This document shows, piece by piece, positions 18,405 through 25,254 of a DNA stretch of 64,000 nucleotides; the stretch's first letter is position 1, and every line of letters starts with the position of its first letter. The stretch comes from Chryseobacterium sp. ON_d1 (GTDB lineage Bacteria; Bacteroidota; Bacteroidia; Flavobacteriales; Weeksellaceae), in NCBI RefSeq assembly GCF_006829085.1, contig NZ_BJTC01000008.1:1-64000 (forward strand), in the 5' to 3' direction. The notes below the pieces were generated by a model that was not told the DNA's origin, searched no databases, and was given only the letters and a program-made list of their open reading frames with translations. The position numbers were made by a program, and so were the translations under genes.

Positions 18405-19172
18405 ATGAAGTTGAAATTTTTAGGAACCGGTACTTCTCAAGGTGTGCCCGTTATAGGCTGTACATGTGAAGTGTGTACTTCCGAAAATCCCAAAGACAAA
18501 CGTTTGCGCTCTTCCGTGATGGTAACTACGGAGGAAAATAAAAAAATACTGATCGACTGCGGTCCGGATTTCAGGCAGCAAATGCTTACCAATCATGAAC
18601 ATACCGTGGACATCGCGCTGATTACGCATGAACATAATGACCATGTAATCGGGCTGGATGATATGCGTCCACTGATTTTTAAAAGCGGAAAAGATGTTCC
18701 ACTCTACTGCTATTCCAGAGTGGCTCACGAAATAAAAAACAGGTTTCCTTATGCTTTTGCCGATGTAAGGTATCCCGGAGCACCCGCTTTTGAACTTCAC
18801 GAAATTGAAAATAAACCTTTTGAAGTACTGGATACGGAAATCACTCCTGTAGAAGTGATTCACTATAAAATTACTGTTTTTGGATATAAATTTAAAAATC
18901 TGGCTTACATCACAGATGCCGGGTTTATTTCCGACACGGAAAAGGAAAAACTGAAGGACCTGGATATTCTGATCCTAAACTGCATCAGAAAATTTGATCC
19001 TCATCCTGCCCATTTTATCCTTCCTGATGTTATTAAGCTGTTTGAAGAACTAAAACCGAAACAATTATTTTTAACACACATCAGTCATCATCTGGGGCTG
19101 CATGATGTTGAAGATAAGCAGCTTCCGGACGGAATACACCTTGCCTACGATGGTTTGGAGCTTAATTTTTAA
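18405..19172 (+). CDS. MBL-fold metallohydrolase (PhnP/RNase Z-like group)
   Basis: The 255-residue protein carries the metallo-beta-lactamase signature THEHNDHVIGLDD (about residues 76-88, HxHxDH). Other metal ligands lie around ITDAGFIS and LFLTHISHH. The N-terminal GTGTSQGVPVIGCTCEVC is typical of PhnP-like phosphodiesterases. The ATG at 18405 is chosen because the fold begins there; the frame opens 48 nt earlier inside the divergent promoter region. The physiological substrate is unknown. Confidence 0.87.
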   Translation: MKLKFLGTGTSQGVPVIGCTCEVCTSENPKDKRLRSSVMVTTEENKKILIDCGPDFRQQMLTNHEHTVDIALITHEHNDHVIGLDDMRPLIFKSGKDVPLYCYSRVAHEIKNRFPYAFADVRYPGAPAFELHEIENKPFEVLDTEITPVEVIHYKITVFGYKFKNLAYITDAGFISDTEKEKLKDLDILILNCIRKFDPHPAHFILPDVIKLFEELKPKQLFLTHISHHLGLHDVEDKQLPDGIHLAYDGLELNF

Positions 19173-19191
19173 AAAAATTCTGTAAAAAGCT

Positions 19192-19221
19192 TTTGAACAT
19201 TGAAAAAAGTTCCTATATTTG
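19192..19221 (+). promoter_or_regulatory. Promoter of tRNA-Leu
   Basis: TTTG lies at 19192-19195 and TATATTTG at 19214-19221, with an 18-nt spacer. Both match the Bacteroidota consensus. Confidence 0.7.
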
Positions 19222-19264
19222 CACACCAATTTGAAACAAACATCATGTTTGAATTCAACATCAA

Positions 19265-19344
19265 GCCCAGGTGGCGGAATTGGTAGACGCGCTGGTCTCA
19301 AACACCAGTTCTTAGGAGTACCGGTTCGATCCCGGTCCTGGGTA
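19265..19344 (+). tRNA. tRNA-Leu (anticodon CAA)
   Basis: Acceptor arms GCCCAGG (19265-19271) and CCTGGGT (19337-19343) pair with one G-U. The D arm GGCGGAATTGGTAGACGC is of the Leu type. The anticodon stem CTGGT/ACCAG encloses the loop CTCAAAC with anticodon CAA. A longish variable arm and the T arm CCGGTTCGATCCCGG follow. The discriminator is A19344. The prophage integrase gene starts 100 nt downstream, so the 3' part of this tRNA is the likely attachment site. Confidence 0.97.
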
Positions 19345-19352
19345 CAAAATCT

Positions 19353-19389
19353 CGGCAAACTAGCATCCACACTACGTTTGCCGATTTTT
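19353..19389 (+). terminator. Terminator downstream of tRNA-Leu
   Basis: The stem CGGCAAAC (19353-19360) pairs with GTTTGCCG (19376-19383) and is followed by ATTTTT. Confidence 0.75.
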
Positions 19390-19444
19390 CTATTTCATTC
19401 TCTAATGCGCTCAATTTTATTAACGTGTAAAAAATCGTGTAAAA

Positions 19445-20605
19445 ATGAAACCGCATCACACTCCATTAAAAGTGTATCCTGTAACTTGGGATACCGAATT
19501 AAAGAAAAATCTAGACAAAGATTGGGAAATCCGCTATGTTTACTTTCACCCACTATTACCACCAGAGGGTAAGATTATCCGATTCAAAGGAATGAATCAT
19601 TGCAAATCACTTTATGAAAAACAAGAAGTCACGAAAAGACTTATACATGATGAAGTGAAAATGCTCAGAAATGGATTCAATCCGGTAACGAAAGAGTATG
19701 AAAACATAGATGAAGATCTAATAATTCCAGAAACACCATTTCTTAAAGCTTTTGATATTGCTCTTAAATCTTTCAAGGGAGAAACAACGACTATTGAAGA
19801 TTATGAAAATAGCCTTAAGCACATTAAGAACTATGCTAAAAAATTATCGCTTGACTTAAAGGAGATTGGAGACATTAGAAAAAGAGACATTAAGCAACTC
19901 CTCATTTCTATGTCAAATGATAATCATTCAAATTATAGAGTTAATAAAACGAGAGACCATTTATCAAAGTTTTTCTCTCATTTTACAGAATTGGAAATAT
20001 TTGAAGCAAACTTTATAAGAAGCATATCTTTGTTAGAATGGAATCCTGAAACTCCGCATATTCTTAGATCTGAGGATGATTGGAGACGGTTCCATTCCAT
20101 TAAAGATATAAATTATAATGAGTACATGTTCCTTTTCATATTTTTATACTCTTGTTGTCGATTTGAAGAAATAGCAAAGGTTAAAAAGTCAGATGTTGAA
20201 CTTGATAAGAGTTTGTTCTGGATCACCGTCAAAAAAGGAGGTAAACATAAACGAACAATGAAAGCTATTAATATGGCCAGCTGGAAGTATTGGAAAATGT
20301 ATTACGACATGGCTAATGAAGACGAGTATCTATTTAGTCATAATAGAGTACCAGGCAGCGTTCCAATCGCCGCACAAAGCCTTTATGTCGCAGCAGCAAA
20401 GTATTTGAGAAAGGTAGGATTAAATATTACAGGATACAAGCTTAAACACACATTTTCAAATTTGATCTCCAAAAATTATGACCTAACTATTGCACAAGGG
20501 GCTTTGGGTCATACAAGCATCAAAACTACAATGAAATATGCAATTGATCATCAAGAGCATCAAATAGACAAGAATAGAAAATTAAAAGTAAATATTGGAA
20601 ATTAA
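19445..20605 (+). CDS. Tyrosine-type phage integrase
   Basis: The 386-residue recombinase has an N-terminal core-binding region (about 100-200) and a catalytic domain (about 205-370). Visible catalytic residues are R239 in CCRFEEIAKV, K265 in the beta-hairpin, H356 in ALGHTS and nucleophile Y365 in TTMKYAID. The box II HxxR is replaced by Y331-K-L-K334, followed by H335. A lysine at that Arg position is known from other Bacteroidota phage integrases. It integrates and, with an excisionase not identified here, excises the prophage at tRNA-Leu. Confidence 0.93.
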   Translation: MKPHHTPLKVYPVTWDTELKKNLDKDWEIRYVYFHPLLPPEGKIIRFKGMNHCKSLYEKQEVTKRLIHDEVKMLRNGFNPVTKEYENIDEDLIIPETPFLKAFDIALKSFKGETTTIEDYENSLKHIKNYAKKLSLDLKEIGDIRKRDIKQLLISMSNDNHSNYRVNKTRDHLSKFFSHFTELEIFEANFIRSISLLEWNPETPHILRSEDDWRRFHSIKDINYNEYMFLFIFLYSCCRFEEIAKVKKSDVELDKSLFWITVKKGGKHKRTMKAINMASWKYWKMYYDMANEDEYLFSHNRVPGSVPIAAQSLYVAAAKYLRKVGLNITGYKLKHTFSNLISKNYDLTIAQGALGHTSIKTTMKYAIDHQEHQIDKNRKLKVNIGN

Positions 20606-20612
20606 AGTAATT

Positions 20613-20643
20613 AAGGCGTAGCTAAAATGTTACGTCTTTTTCT
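20613..20643 (+). terminator. Terminator of integrase gene
   Basis: The stem AAGGCGTA/TACGTCTT includes one G-T pair and is followed by TTTTC. Confidence 0.65.
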
Positions 20644-20723
20644 TTTAGTTCCAAAATCTTTTTCTCTATAATATCCTCTGTAAGTTCTTCATGGAATACA
20701 TGATGCCATAAATATTATGCAAA

Positions 20724-20996
20724 TCATTTTTTATCATGAATTGAGTGAAATTCAACTGCTCTATCACAAATCAAATGAGTAAAGTACGATTTTTCTCCCG
20801 TTTTTGGATCTTCAAAAATTTCACTCTCCCATTTAATCCACATATCAATGACGTCCCATTTTCTGAATTTATGTTGATGCGGATTAAAAGAACATTTAAC
20901 CTCAAAATGCTGTTTTTTCTTGTCACCTTCAAACTCAACTACCATAGTATTTTTTGAAGGATGGGTTTCTTCCCTGACAGTACCTCGTAATTTCAT
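20724..20996 (-). CDS. DUF3127-like small phage protein
   Basis: The 90-residue protein (M-K-L-R-G-T-V start) has a beta-rich pattern with KKQHFEVKCSFNPHQHKF and a C-terminal FTHLICDRAVEF strand. This is similar in outline to the DUF3127 protein at 61008-61283 (start MELQGTIKRIG, end NSIVAWKIQKL), so an OB-like fold is possible. Start 20996 is preferred over 21014 because the homologous reading begins there. The function is unknown. Confidence 0.6.
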   Translation of the reverse strand: MKLRGTVREETHPSKNTMVVEFEGDKKKQHFEVKCSFNPHQHKFRKWDVIDMWIKWESEIFEDPKTGEKSYFTHLICDRAVEFHSIHDKK

Positions 20997-21078
20997 GCGC
21001 CAAAATTGATACAAAATGAATCTATATCAAAATTATTTCTGATACAAATTATAACAATTTTAATTTTTACAGGAATGA

Positions 21079-21297
21079 TCAAGGTTTGATGATATGCAAA
21101 AAGTACCCGACAAATCTCATCCTCCAAAGCTTATAATTTTTTACCTCGACAACTGCTTTCAGCCAATCTCCTTTTTTTAAATTATAAACAATATAGTTGT
21201 CACTTTTGCGATACATTAAATCTAGTATAGTTCCATCCTTTAATTGAATTCTCGTGTATCGCTTCTTTACCTTTAAAACTTCGCCTTCAATTTCCAT
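21079..21297 (-). CDS. Small beta-rich phage protein
   Basis: The 72-residue protein begins MEIEGEVLKVKKRYTRIQLKDG and ends KNYKLWRMRFVGYF. The pattern of short strands and the E-G-E-V-L opening suggest a small OB or SH3-like barrel related in shape to its neighbour at 20724. No motif identifies a function. It is separated from the upstream RNA gene by a terminator. Confidence 0.6.
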   Translation of the reverse strand: MEIEGEVLKVKKRYTRIQLKDGTILDLMYRKSDNYIVYNLKKGDWLKAVVEVKNYKLWRMRFVGYFLHIIKP

Positions 21298-21320
21298 GGT
21301 TAATTTTTACACCAAGGTAC

Positions 21321-21351
21321 AAAAAGAAAAATCCCCGGAAATTCCGAGGAT
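21321..21351 (-). terminator. Terminator after tRNA-like RNA
   Basis: On the minus strand ATCCTCGG/CCGGGGAT forms the stem with one G-T pair, followed by TTTTTCTTTTT. It ends transcription coming from the 22767-21395 block. Confidence 0.75.
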
Positions 21352-21393
21352 AAAAACTAATAACCATGAAAACTCAAATTAAACATGAGTTGT

Positions 21394-21565
21394 AGAGAAA
21401 GACAGGATTCGAACCTGTATGGGTTTTAGACTAACATTTGAAGCCTGATACAATAATGCTTAGCTTTACTTTAACCCTAAGTAGTGATACTGTTATTTAT
21501 CGCGCTCTCATTTCATAGAGTATTTCACCAACCGCGATTACGTCTGCCAGTTCCGCCACTTTCTC
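21394..21565 (-). ncRNA. tRNA-like RNA with enlarged anticodon and variable regions
   Basis: Reading the minus strand from 21565, GAGAAAG pairs perfectly with CTTTCTC (21401-21395) as an acceptor stem. TG and a Leu/Ser-type D arm GCGGAACTGGCAGACGT follow, and the T arm is ACAGGTTCGAATCCTGT. Between D and T arms are about 120 nt instead of about 30. ATCGCG/CGCGAT forms an anticodon-like stem at the expected place but with a loop of about 28 nt that can itself form CTC/GAG. A long structured arm then has GGGTT/AACCC at its base and a bulged inner helix. The 3' nucleotides are T-ACA, not CCA. An intrinsic terminator follows. Confidence 0.65.
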
Positions 21566-21577
21566 TGTTTTTACAAT

Positions 21578-21742
21578 TTAAGGGCAAGGGCCATCTGGGT
21601 CAATAATTTCCAAATTGTCATATTCTTCTTCGGTAATAATTACATAGCCTTTATTTTCAATCCATAAATGGATAGATTGCCAATCAAGATTATTTTCTTC
21701 TAAAATTTTTTCCATTTTTTCGTTAAGCTCTTCTGTTGTCAT
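21578..21742 (-). CDS. Small acidic phage protein
   Basis: The 54-residue protein starts at ATG 21742 (MTTEELNEKMEKILEENNL) and ends DPDGPCP. It is acidic, with a helix followed by a WIENKGYVIITEEEY strand pair. It ends 12 nt before the tRNA-like RNA and belongs to the same leftward unit. Coding is supported by the clean frame, a sensible composition and tight packing. No function is recognised. Confidence 0.6.
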   Translation of the reverse strand: MTTEELNEKMEKILEENNLDWQSIHLWIENKGYVIITEEEYDNLEIIDPDGPCP

Positions 21743-21800
21743 AATATTATATTTGTTTTGTTTTTAATGCTTTTTGGTATCTTATTATATTTTGTGGAGA

Positions 21801-22013
21801 CTACTCCGTGGGTTTAACATCATCTGAAAGAGCTTTTAAAACTTTGGGAAGTTGTTTTAACGCCTCTATCTGTTTTGCTCGTCTGCAAGTATCACAATAC
21901 GTTAAACTCCATCGAAAAAAAACATCTGAACGCTCATCATTCCAAATTTTAAATTCTATTGGTTTTTCATAGTCAACACCGCAAGTTGCACAATTAAGTT
22001 TTAAGGTTTCCAT
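21801..22013 (-). CDS. Small zinc-ribbon-like protein
   Basis: The 70-residue protein has two CxxC pairs, C-A-T-C (residues about 8-11) and C-D-T-C (about 40-43), spaced like a zinc ribbon. A lysine-rich helix follows. Such proteins in phages often bind nucleic acid or host proteins, but nothing more specific can be said. The start overlaps the preceding small gene by 20 nt. Confidence 0.6.
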   Translation of the reverse strand: METLKLNCATCGVDYEKPIEFKIWNDERSDVFFRWSLTYCDTCRRAKQIEALKQLPKVLKALSDDVKPTE

Positions 22014-22116
22014 GCTCTTCTATTTTATTCCTTACAACCTCTTTAAATTCGCTTGTAGATTGTTCTATTTTCAACTGTTCCAGAACAAAATCGGAAAGGG
22101 GGATAAGGTTTTTCAT
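21994..22116 (-). CDS. Small phage protein (40 aa)
   Basis: The peptide starts at 22116 (MKNLIPLSDFVLEQL) and ends EEHGNLKT. It overlaps the next gene downstream by 20 nt and the upstream gene by 4 nt (ATGA-type junction), which supports translation by coupling. It is probably helical. Function is unknown. Confidence 0.55.
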   Translation of the reverse strand: MKNLIPLSDFVLEQLKIEQSTSEFKEVVRNKIEEHGNLKT

Positions 22117-22559
22117 AATATCTCAAATATTAAAGTTTTCTCAGGGTTAAAAGTTCTTGATTTGGCTTCATAAAACTGATGAAGGTCATATCTATAATCA
22201 ACATAGTCGTTTTCTGAATAACCATTACTATTCGGATTAATAAAAGGTGGAGCATTTGGCTCTGCAATTGGACTTCTACCCCAATAATAACCTTTTGATT
22301 CAATAGCTGAAATGAAAGATTCTAAAGCTGACTTATAGCAATAAGTATTTACCGGAATACCTATAACATAGTGGGCAAATAAACCCGTGTGAATAGATTC
22401 ATGCAAAAATCCTTTCGCTATTTCATGTGACAATTCAGAACCTTTGCAGAATACTATGTAAGTTCCCGATTTCATTCCTTTTGACATAATAAACTCATTC
22501 GCTTCTTCTGCTTCAACAATAAGAAGTCTTTTCTTTAATTCTAATTCAAGTTGTTTCAT
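22113..22559 (-). CDS. Phage protein, paralogue of the gene at 52794
   Basis: The 148-residue protein shares with the 144-residue product of 52794-53228 the opening K-x-L-E-L-x-L-x-K-R-L-L-I-V-E, the central F-I-S-x-I-E-x-x-G-Y-x-W-G and the ending EAxSRTFNP...IFEI. The middle differs strongly. The family is unknown to me. Its presence at both ends of the late operon suggests duplication within the prophage or two imports. Confidence 0.65.
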   Translation of the reverse strand: MKQLELELKKRLLIVEAEEANEFIMSKGMKSGTYIVFCKGSELSHEIAKGFLHESIHTGLFAHYVIGIPVNTYCYKSALESFISAIESKGYYWGRSPIAEPNAPPFINPNSNGYSENDYVDYRYDLHQFYEAKSRTFNPEKTLIFEIL

Positions 22560-22578
22560 CTTTGTTTTTATTTAAGGG

Positions 22579-22767
22579 TTAAAATCCGTCAAATTCAGGC
22601 AGATTATTATATTCAGATTCCGACATTTCAATTAAAGATATTCGCACATCAATTATTTCATTCAATTCTAATTCTTCAAGTTCGCTTTTAAGTGTTTCAA
22701 GAATATTATCGTAATCTTCATCGATAAACCATGATCCGTTTAATTCTAATTTAAATACTTGTTTCAT
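22579..22767 (-). CDS. Small acidic phage protein
   Basis: The 62-residue protein starts at ATG 22767 (MKQVFKLELNGSWF). The 12 codons upstream in frame lie in the operator region and are not used. The sequence is a beta-hairpin followed by an acidic helix (ILETLKSELEELEL). It is the first gene of the leftward accessory operon and divergent from the regulator candidate at 22858. The function is unknown. Confidence 0.6.
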   Translation of the reverse strand: MKQVFKLELNGSWFIDEDYDNILETLKSELEELELNEIIDVRISLIEMSESEYNNLPEFDGF

Positions 22768-22790
22768 GACTATTTTGTTTATGTTTCTTT

Positions 22791-22853
22791 TACAAAGGTA
22801 CAAATATTTTTGTACTATACAAATTTATTTGTACTCAATTTTTATTATATTTG
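22791..22853. promoter_or_regulatory. Twin operator and promoter between divergent genes
   Basis: Two identical dyads TACAAA-N4-TTTGTA lie at 22799-22814 and 22818-22833, 19 bp centre to centre. An extra half-site TACAAA lies at 22791-22796. The rightward -7 box TATATTTG is at 22846-22853, only 4 nt before the ATG at 22858. Confidence 0.75.
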
Positions 22854-22857
22854 CATT

Positions 22858-23085
22858 ATGACTGTAGAGGAATACTTAAAATATCACTGTAAATTAGACC
22901 TGGGCTATATCGCCATAAGGATGTGGCCGAACAATAAATCAGCTCTATCATATCTTAGTAAGAAGTTGCATAAAAAAGATGGGAAGACCTTTACAAAAGC
23001 TGATGCAGAAAAAGCAATTAAAATACTTTCTACAACCGTAATTAATGATTTATCAGGTGAATTTAAATCATTGACAGTGGATTAA
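22858..23085 (+). CDS. Small regulator candidate
   Basis: The 75-residue protein begins MTVEEYLKYHCKLDLGYIAIRMW and continues with a lysine-rich helical part (KSALSYLSKKLHKKDG, FTKADAEKAIKIL). It could be a small DNA-binding protein, and its position behind a twin operator fits an autoregulated regulator. No classical HTH is convincing by eye. The longer frame from 22759 would read through the operators and is rejected. The -7 box lies 4 nt before the ATG, so the mRNA is probably leaderless. Confidence 0.65.
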   Translation: MTVEEYLKYHCKLDLGYIAIRMWPNNKSALSYLSKKLHKKDGKTFTKADAEKAIKILSTTVINDLSGEFKSLTVD

Positions 23086-23090
23086 CCACC

Positions 23091-23114
23091 AAATAAAAAA
23101 CCTCCCTAAGGAGG
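23091..23114 (-). terminator. Hairpin with T-run on the minus strand
   Basis: The stem CCTCC/GGAGG (23101-23105, 23110-23114) has loop CTAA. On the minus strand it is followed by TTTTTTATTT. It would stop leftward read-through before the small regulator gene. Confidence 0.6.
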
Positions 23115-23145
23115 CTAAAAAAACTTGTCTTGTACTTTGTAATCA

Positions 23146-23197
23146 ATATCCGTAAATATACGGATATACTGTAGTAATAACTCTACGGGAAACCGTA
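23146..23197. repeat. Paired CCGTA/TACGG palindromes
   Basis: A perfect 9-bp-arm dyad ATATCCGTA-N4-TACGGATAT lies at 23146-23167. A second one of opposite order, TACGG-N4-CCGTA, lies at 23184-23197. They sit in a 213-bp non-coding gap and may be protein-binding sites. Confidence 0.6.
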
Positions 23198-23298
23198 ATG
23201 TGGATAAAAATTTATTCTGTAGCTTCACGAAAATTTAATTAATAAAACTAGGCATTTCATTTTTAAATACTATTTTCGTGGAAGTAAAAACTAATAGA

Positions 23299-23931
23299 AT
23301 GAATAATTTTTTTAACAAACGATATTCAATTCGTTTAATTTATCTTGTATTTATATTTCTGGCTTTAGTATTTTTTAGCACATTCCTTTTCTTACGTTAT
23401 TTTATGCATTGTGATCCAAAGGACGCTTTTGAATTTACTTATAAATTTACATTATGTATTTTAGCATTTCTTACTTTGCTTTATCATATGCATAACTTAG
23501 AAAATCAAATTAGAACTCAAGAGGCTAGTAATAGGCAGAATTTATCTAAATATACTTATGATATTTGCGCTGACTTTAGAAAGCCAGGAATGAAAGACAT
23601 TAATGAAGATTTGCGAAGGCTTATTATCACTCAATCTGACAATTTACAACCTCAAAACATTAGGCAATTTATCGCATATCTGGATGACCCAGTAAATAGA
23701 ACAGACAGACAAGCTTTAACGATAACATTAAATTATTTTGAAAGCGTATCAGCAATGGTATTGGCTGGAGATTTGGATAATGAAATTGTAAAACGACTTT
23801 TTGGCAAGCTTTTTGGGAGATATTACGTAAAGTTTGCTCCATTCATAAATCATATACAGCAAGACAGTGCCAAGAGCTGGTCTAATTATGAAAAATTAGC
23901 GTTAAAATGGATTCATGAAGAAAAGCATTAA
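23299..23931 (+). CDS. DUF4760-like membrane protein
   Basis: The 210-residue protein has two membrane segments (about 12-35 and 48-68). A cytosolic helical domain follows with the N-Y-F-E-S-V-S-A-M-V-L-A-G-D-L-D motif, typical of DUF4760 proteins. Start ATG 23299 is preferred; a GTG at 23278 adds seven residues. It is one of few rightward genes in the prophage and can be read independently of the lytic program. A lysogenic-conversion role such as exclusion of other phages is an inference. Confidence 0.7.
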   Translation: MNNFFNKRYSIRLIYLVFIFLALVFFSTFLFLRYFMHCDPKDAFEFTYKFTLCILAFLTLLYHMHNLENQIRTQEASNRQNLSKYTYDICADFRKPGMKDINEDLRRLIITQSDNLQPQNIRQFIAYLDDPVNRTDRQALTITLNYFESVSAMVLAGDLDNEIVKRLFGKLFGRYYVKFAPFINHIQQDSAKSWSNYEKLALKWIHEEKH

Positions 23932-24075
23932 TTATTTTTTATTATATTTGAACAGTAAAACAACATCACATACCCAATTAAAAAAATTTACAGCAATGAA
24001 AAATAGAGCACTAAAAATGGACTACTATGGTTTTTAAACCATCTAGATTACGACACTAAAAAATAAAATAAGAAC

Positions 24076-24102
24076 AGCCTCCTTAATTGGGGGCTATTTT
24101 AT
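24076..24102. terminator. Terminator between DUF4760-like gene and late operon
   Basis: The stem AGCCTCC/GGGGGCT (one T-G pair) has a TTAATT loop followed by ATTTTATT. It lies 24 nt after the end of the leftward lysozyme gene. Confidence 0.7.
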
Positions 24103-24125
24103 TAAATGTATTAAATTCGATAGGT

Positions 24126-24566
24126 TTATTTCCCAAAGAACATATCCGCCTCTGCTTTTCTTCTCCGGATCAGGCCGTTCAAAACCTTACCTCCGGCTGT
24201 AATGTATTTCGTAGTAAACCAGTTCCGGATTGCGGCTTCTGATGCACGGTCATTTACCAGCTTGAACAGACCGTCTGAGCCACCGGTATTATAGGTATGA
24301 GAAACCAAAGCGTCAAATTGGTTTTGTGCCAATGGAACTTTGATTTTTGAATTCACTATTTTTTCATAAGTTGGTAAAACAGACGAAAATAATTCCACTC
24401 CTTTTTCTTTACTGATGGCAGGATCGTTCATGGTTACCTTTTTACCTCCGGGGTAATACGTATTTCCATAGCCTATTGTCGGAATACCCGCTGAGTCCAG
24501 GTATGGTTTTGAACTGAATCCTTCAAACGATATGATCAGATGTATTCCTTTCTGTGATGTTTTCAT
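24126..24566 (-). CDS. T4-type endolysin (GH24 lysozyme)
   Basis: The 146-residue muramidase has the catalytic triad E15 (SFEGF), D24 (LDSAG) and T30 (PTIGYG), with exactly the spacing of T4 lysozyme E11/D20/T26. It cleaves peptidoglycan glycan strands to release virions. It has no signal peptide, so a holin or similar pore should let it out. It is the last gene of the late operon and follows two membrane-anchored coiled-coil proteins. Confidence 0.92.
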   Translation of the reverse strand: MKTSQKGIHLIISFEGFSSKPYLDSAGIPTIGYGNTYYPGGKKVTMNDPAISKEKGVELFSSVLPTYEKIVNSKIKVPLAQNQFDALVSHTYNTGGSDGLFKLVNDRASEAAIRNWFTTKYITAGGKVLNGLIRRRKAEADMFFGK

Positions 24567-24567
24567 A

Positions 24568-25254
24568 TTATAGCCTTATTAAATTGTAAGAAACTCCTAT
24601 TCCAAAACCTGGATAAAATTGATTTGTTCCTGGTATATAGTAATACCCTGCCTGTATTCCTAATCCTAGTTTTTTAGGTTTAACATCTATTCGCTTTTTG
24701 AAATGCTCAACACCGTTAATCTTCATGTTTTTGTCTGGTGAAGAAATATCAATATAAGTTTTTTCAGGACCTAAAAGCCACTTTCTTTCATTATACTTTA
24801 CAATATCAACTATTGCATTATACTTATAATCAACAGTGCTATCATTGGTATTTGAAACGATTTGAAGGTATTTGTTTTCGTAATATACACGATCTTTTTC
24901 ACGTTGAATTTTACTTGCCTTCAACTGCCCTTCCAACACTAATTTCGCCCTGGTTAATTCGTCAATTTTTTCAGTAGCAATATTAAGAGCAGGAGCCAAT
25001 GTATCCTGAACATATGTGATATAATTTTTCGTAATATGATTTTGAATCACCTCTCCTTCTTTCTGTTCAAAAGTGCCATGTGTAGTACTGTCTTTAGGAT
25101 TAAGCCATTTATCAACATAAACAGTGTCATGCTTAGTAACTGATTCAGCTGCTATTCTGTCGTTTTTACTTAGAGTAAACCATCCTTTAAAAAGGTTTGC
25201 GACTAAAACTATAACCGCTAAAACCAAAATCGCTATAAATGCATTCTTTTTCAT
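24568..25254 (-). CDS. Membrane-anchored protein, spanin or holin-module candidate
   Basis: The 228-residue protein has an N-terminal membrane helix (about 5-24), a long polar and coiled-coil region (about 95-130), and a C-terminal glycine/tyrosine-rich segment (GLGIQAGYYY...FGIGVSYNL) that resembles outer-membrane beta-strands. An inner-membrane anchor, a periplasmic linker and an outer-membrane end would suit a spanin bridging both membranes. It ends 1 nt before the endolysin start. Function is inferred from position and layout only. Confidence 0.55.
   Translation of the reverse strand: MKKNAFIAILVLAVIVLVANLFKGWFTLSKNDRIAAESVTKHDTVYVDKWLNPKDSTTHGTFEQKEGEVIQNHITKNYITYVQDTLAPALNIATEKIDELTRAKLVLEGQLKASKIQREKDRVYYENKYLQIVSNTNDSTVDYKYNAIVDIVKYNERKWLLGPEKTYIDISSPDKNMKINGVEHFKKRIDVKPKKLGLGIQAGYYYIPGTNQFYPGFGIGVSYNLIRL

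Noticed and set aside
19219..19572. 117-codon rightward ORF across tRNA-Leu
   Set aside because: It runs through the tRNA and terminator and has no family likeness; it is a chance open frame.
21394..21565. tmRNA or group I intron-containing tRNA-Leu
   Set aside because: There is no tmRNA-type acceptor with G3-U70 or tag reading frame, and the insert is far too short for a group I intron and lacks its core elements.
23997..24038. 13-codon ORF before the late operon end
   Set aside because: Too short, with no conserved feature; probably chance.
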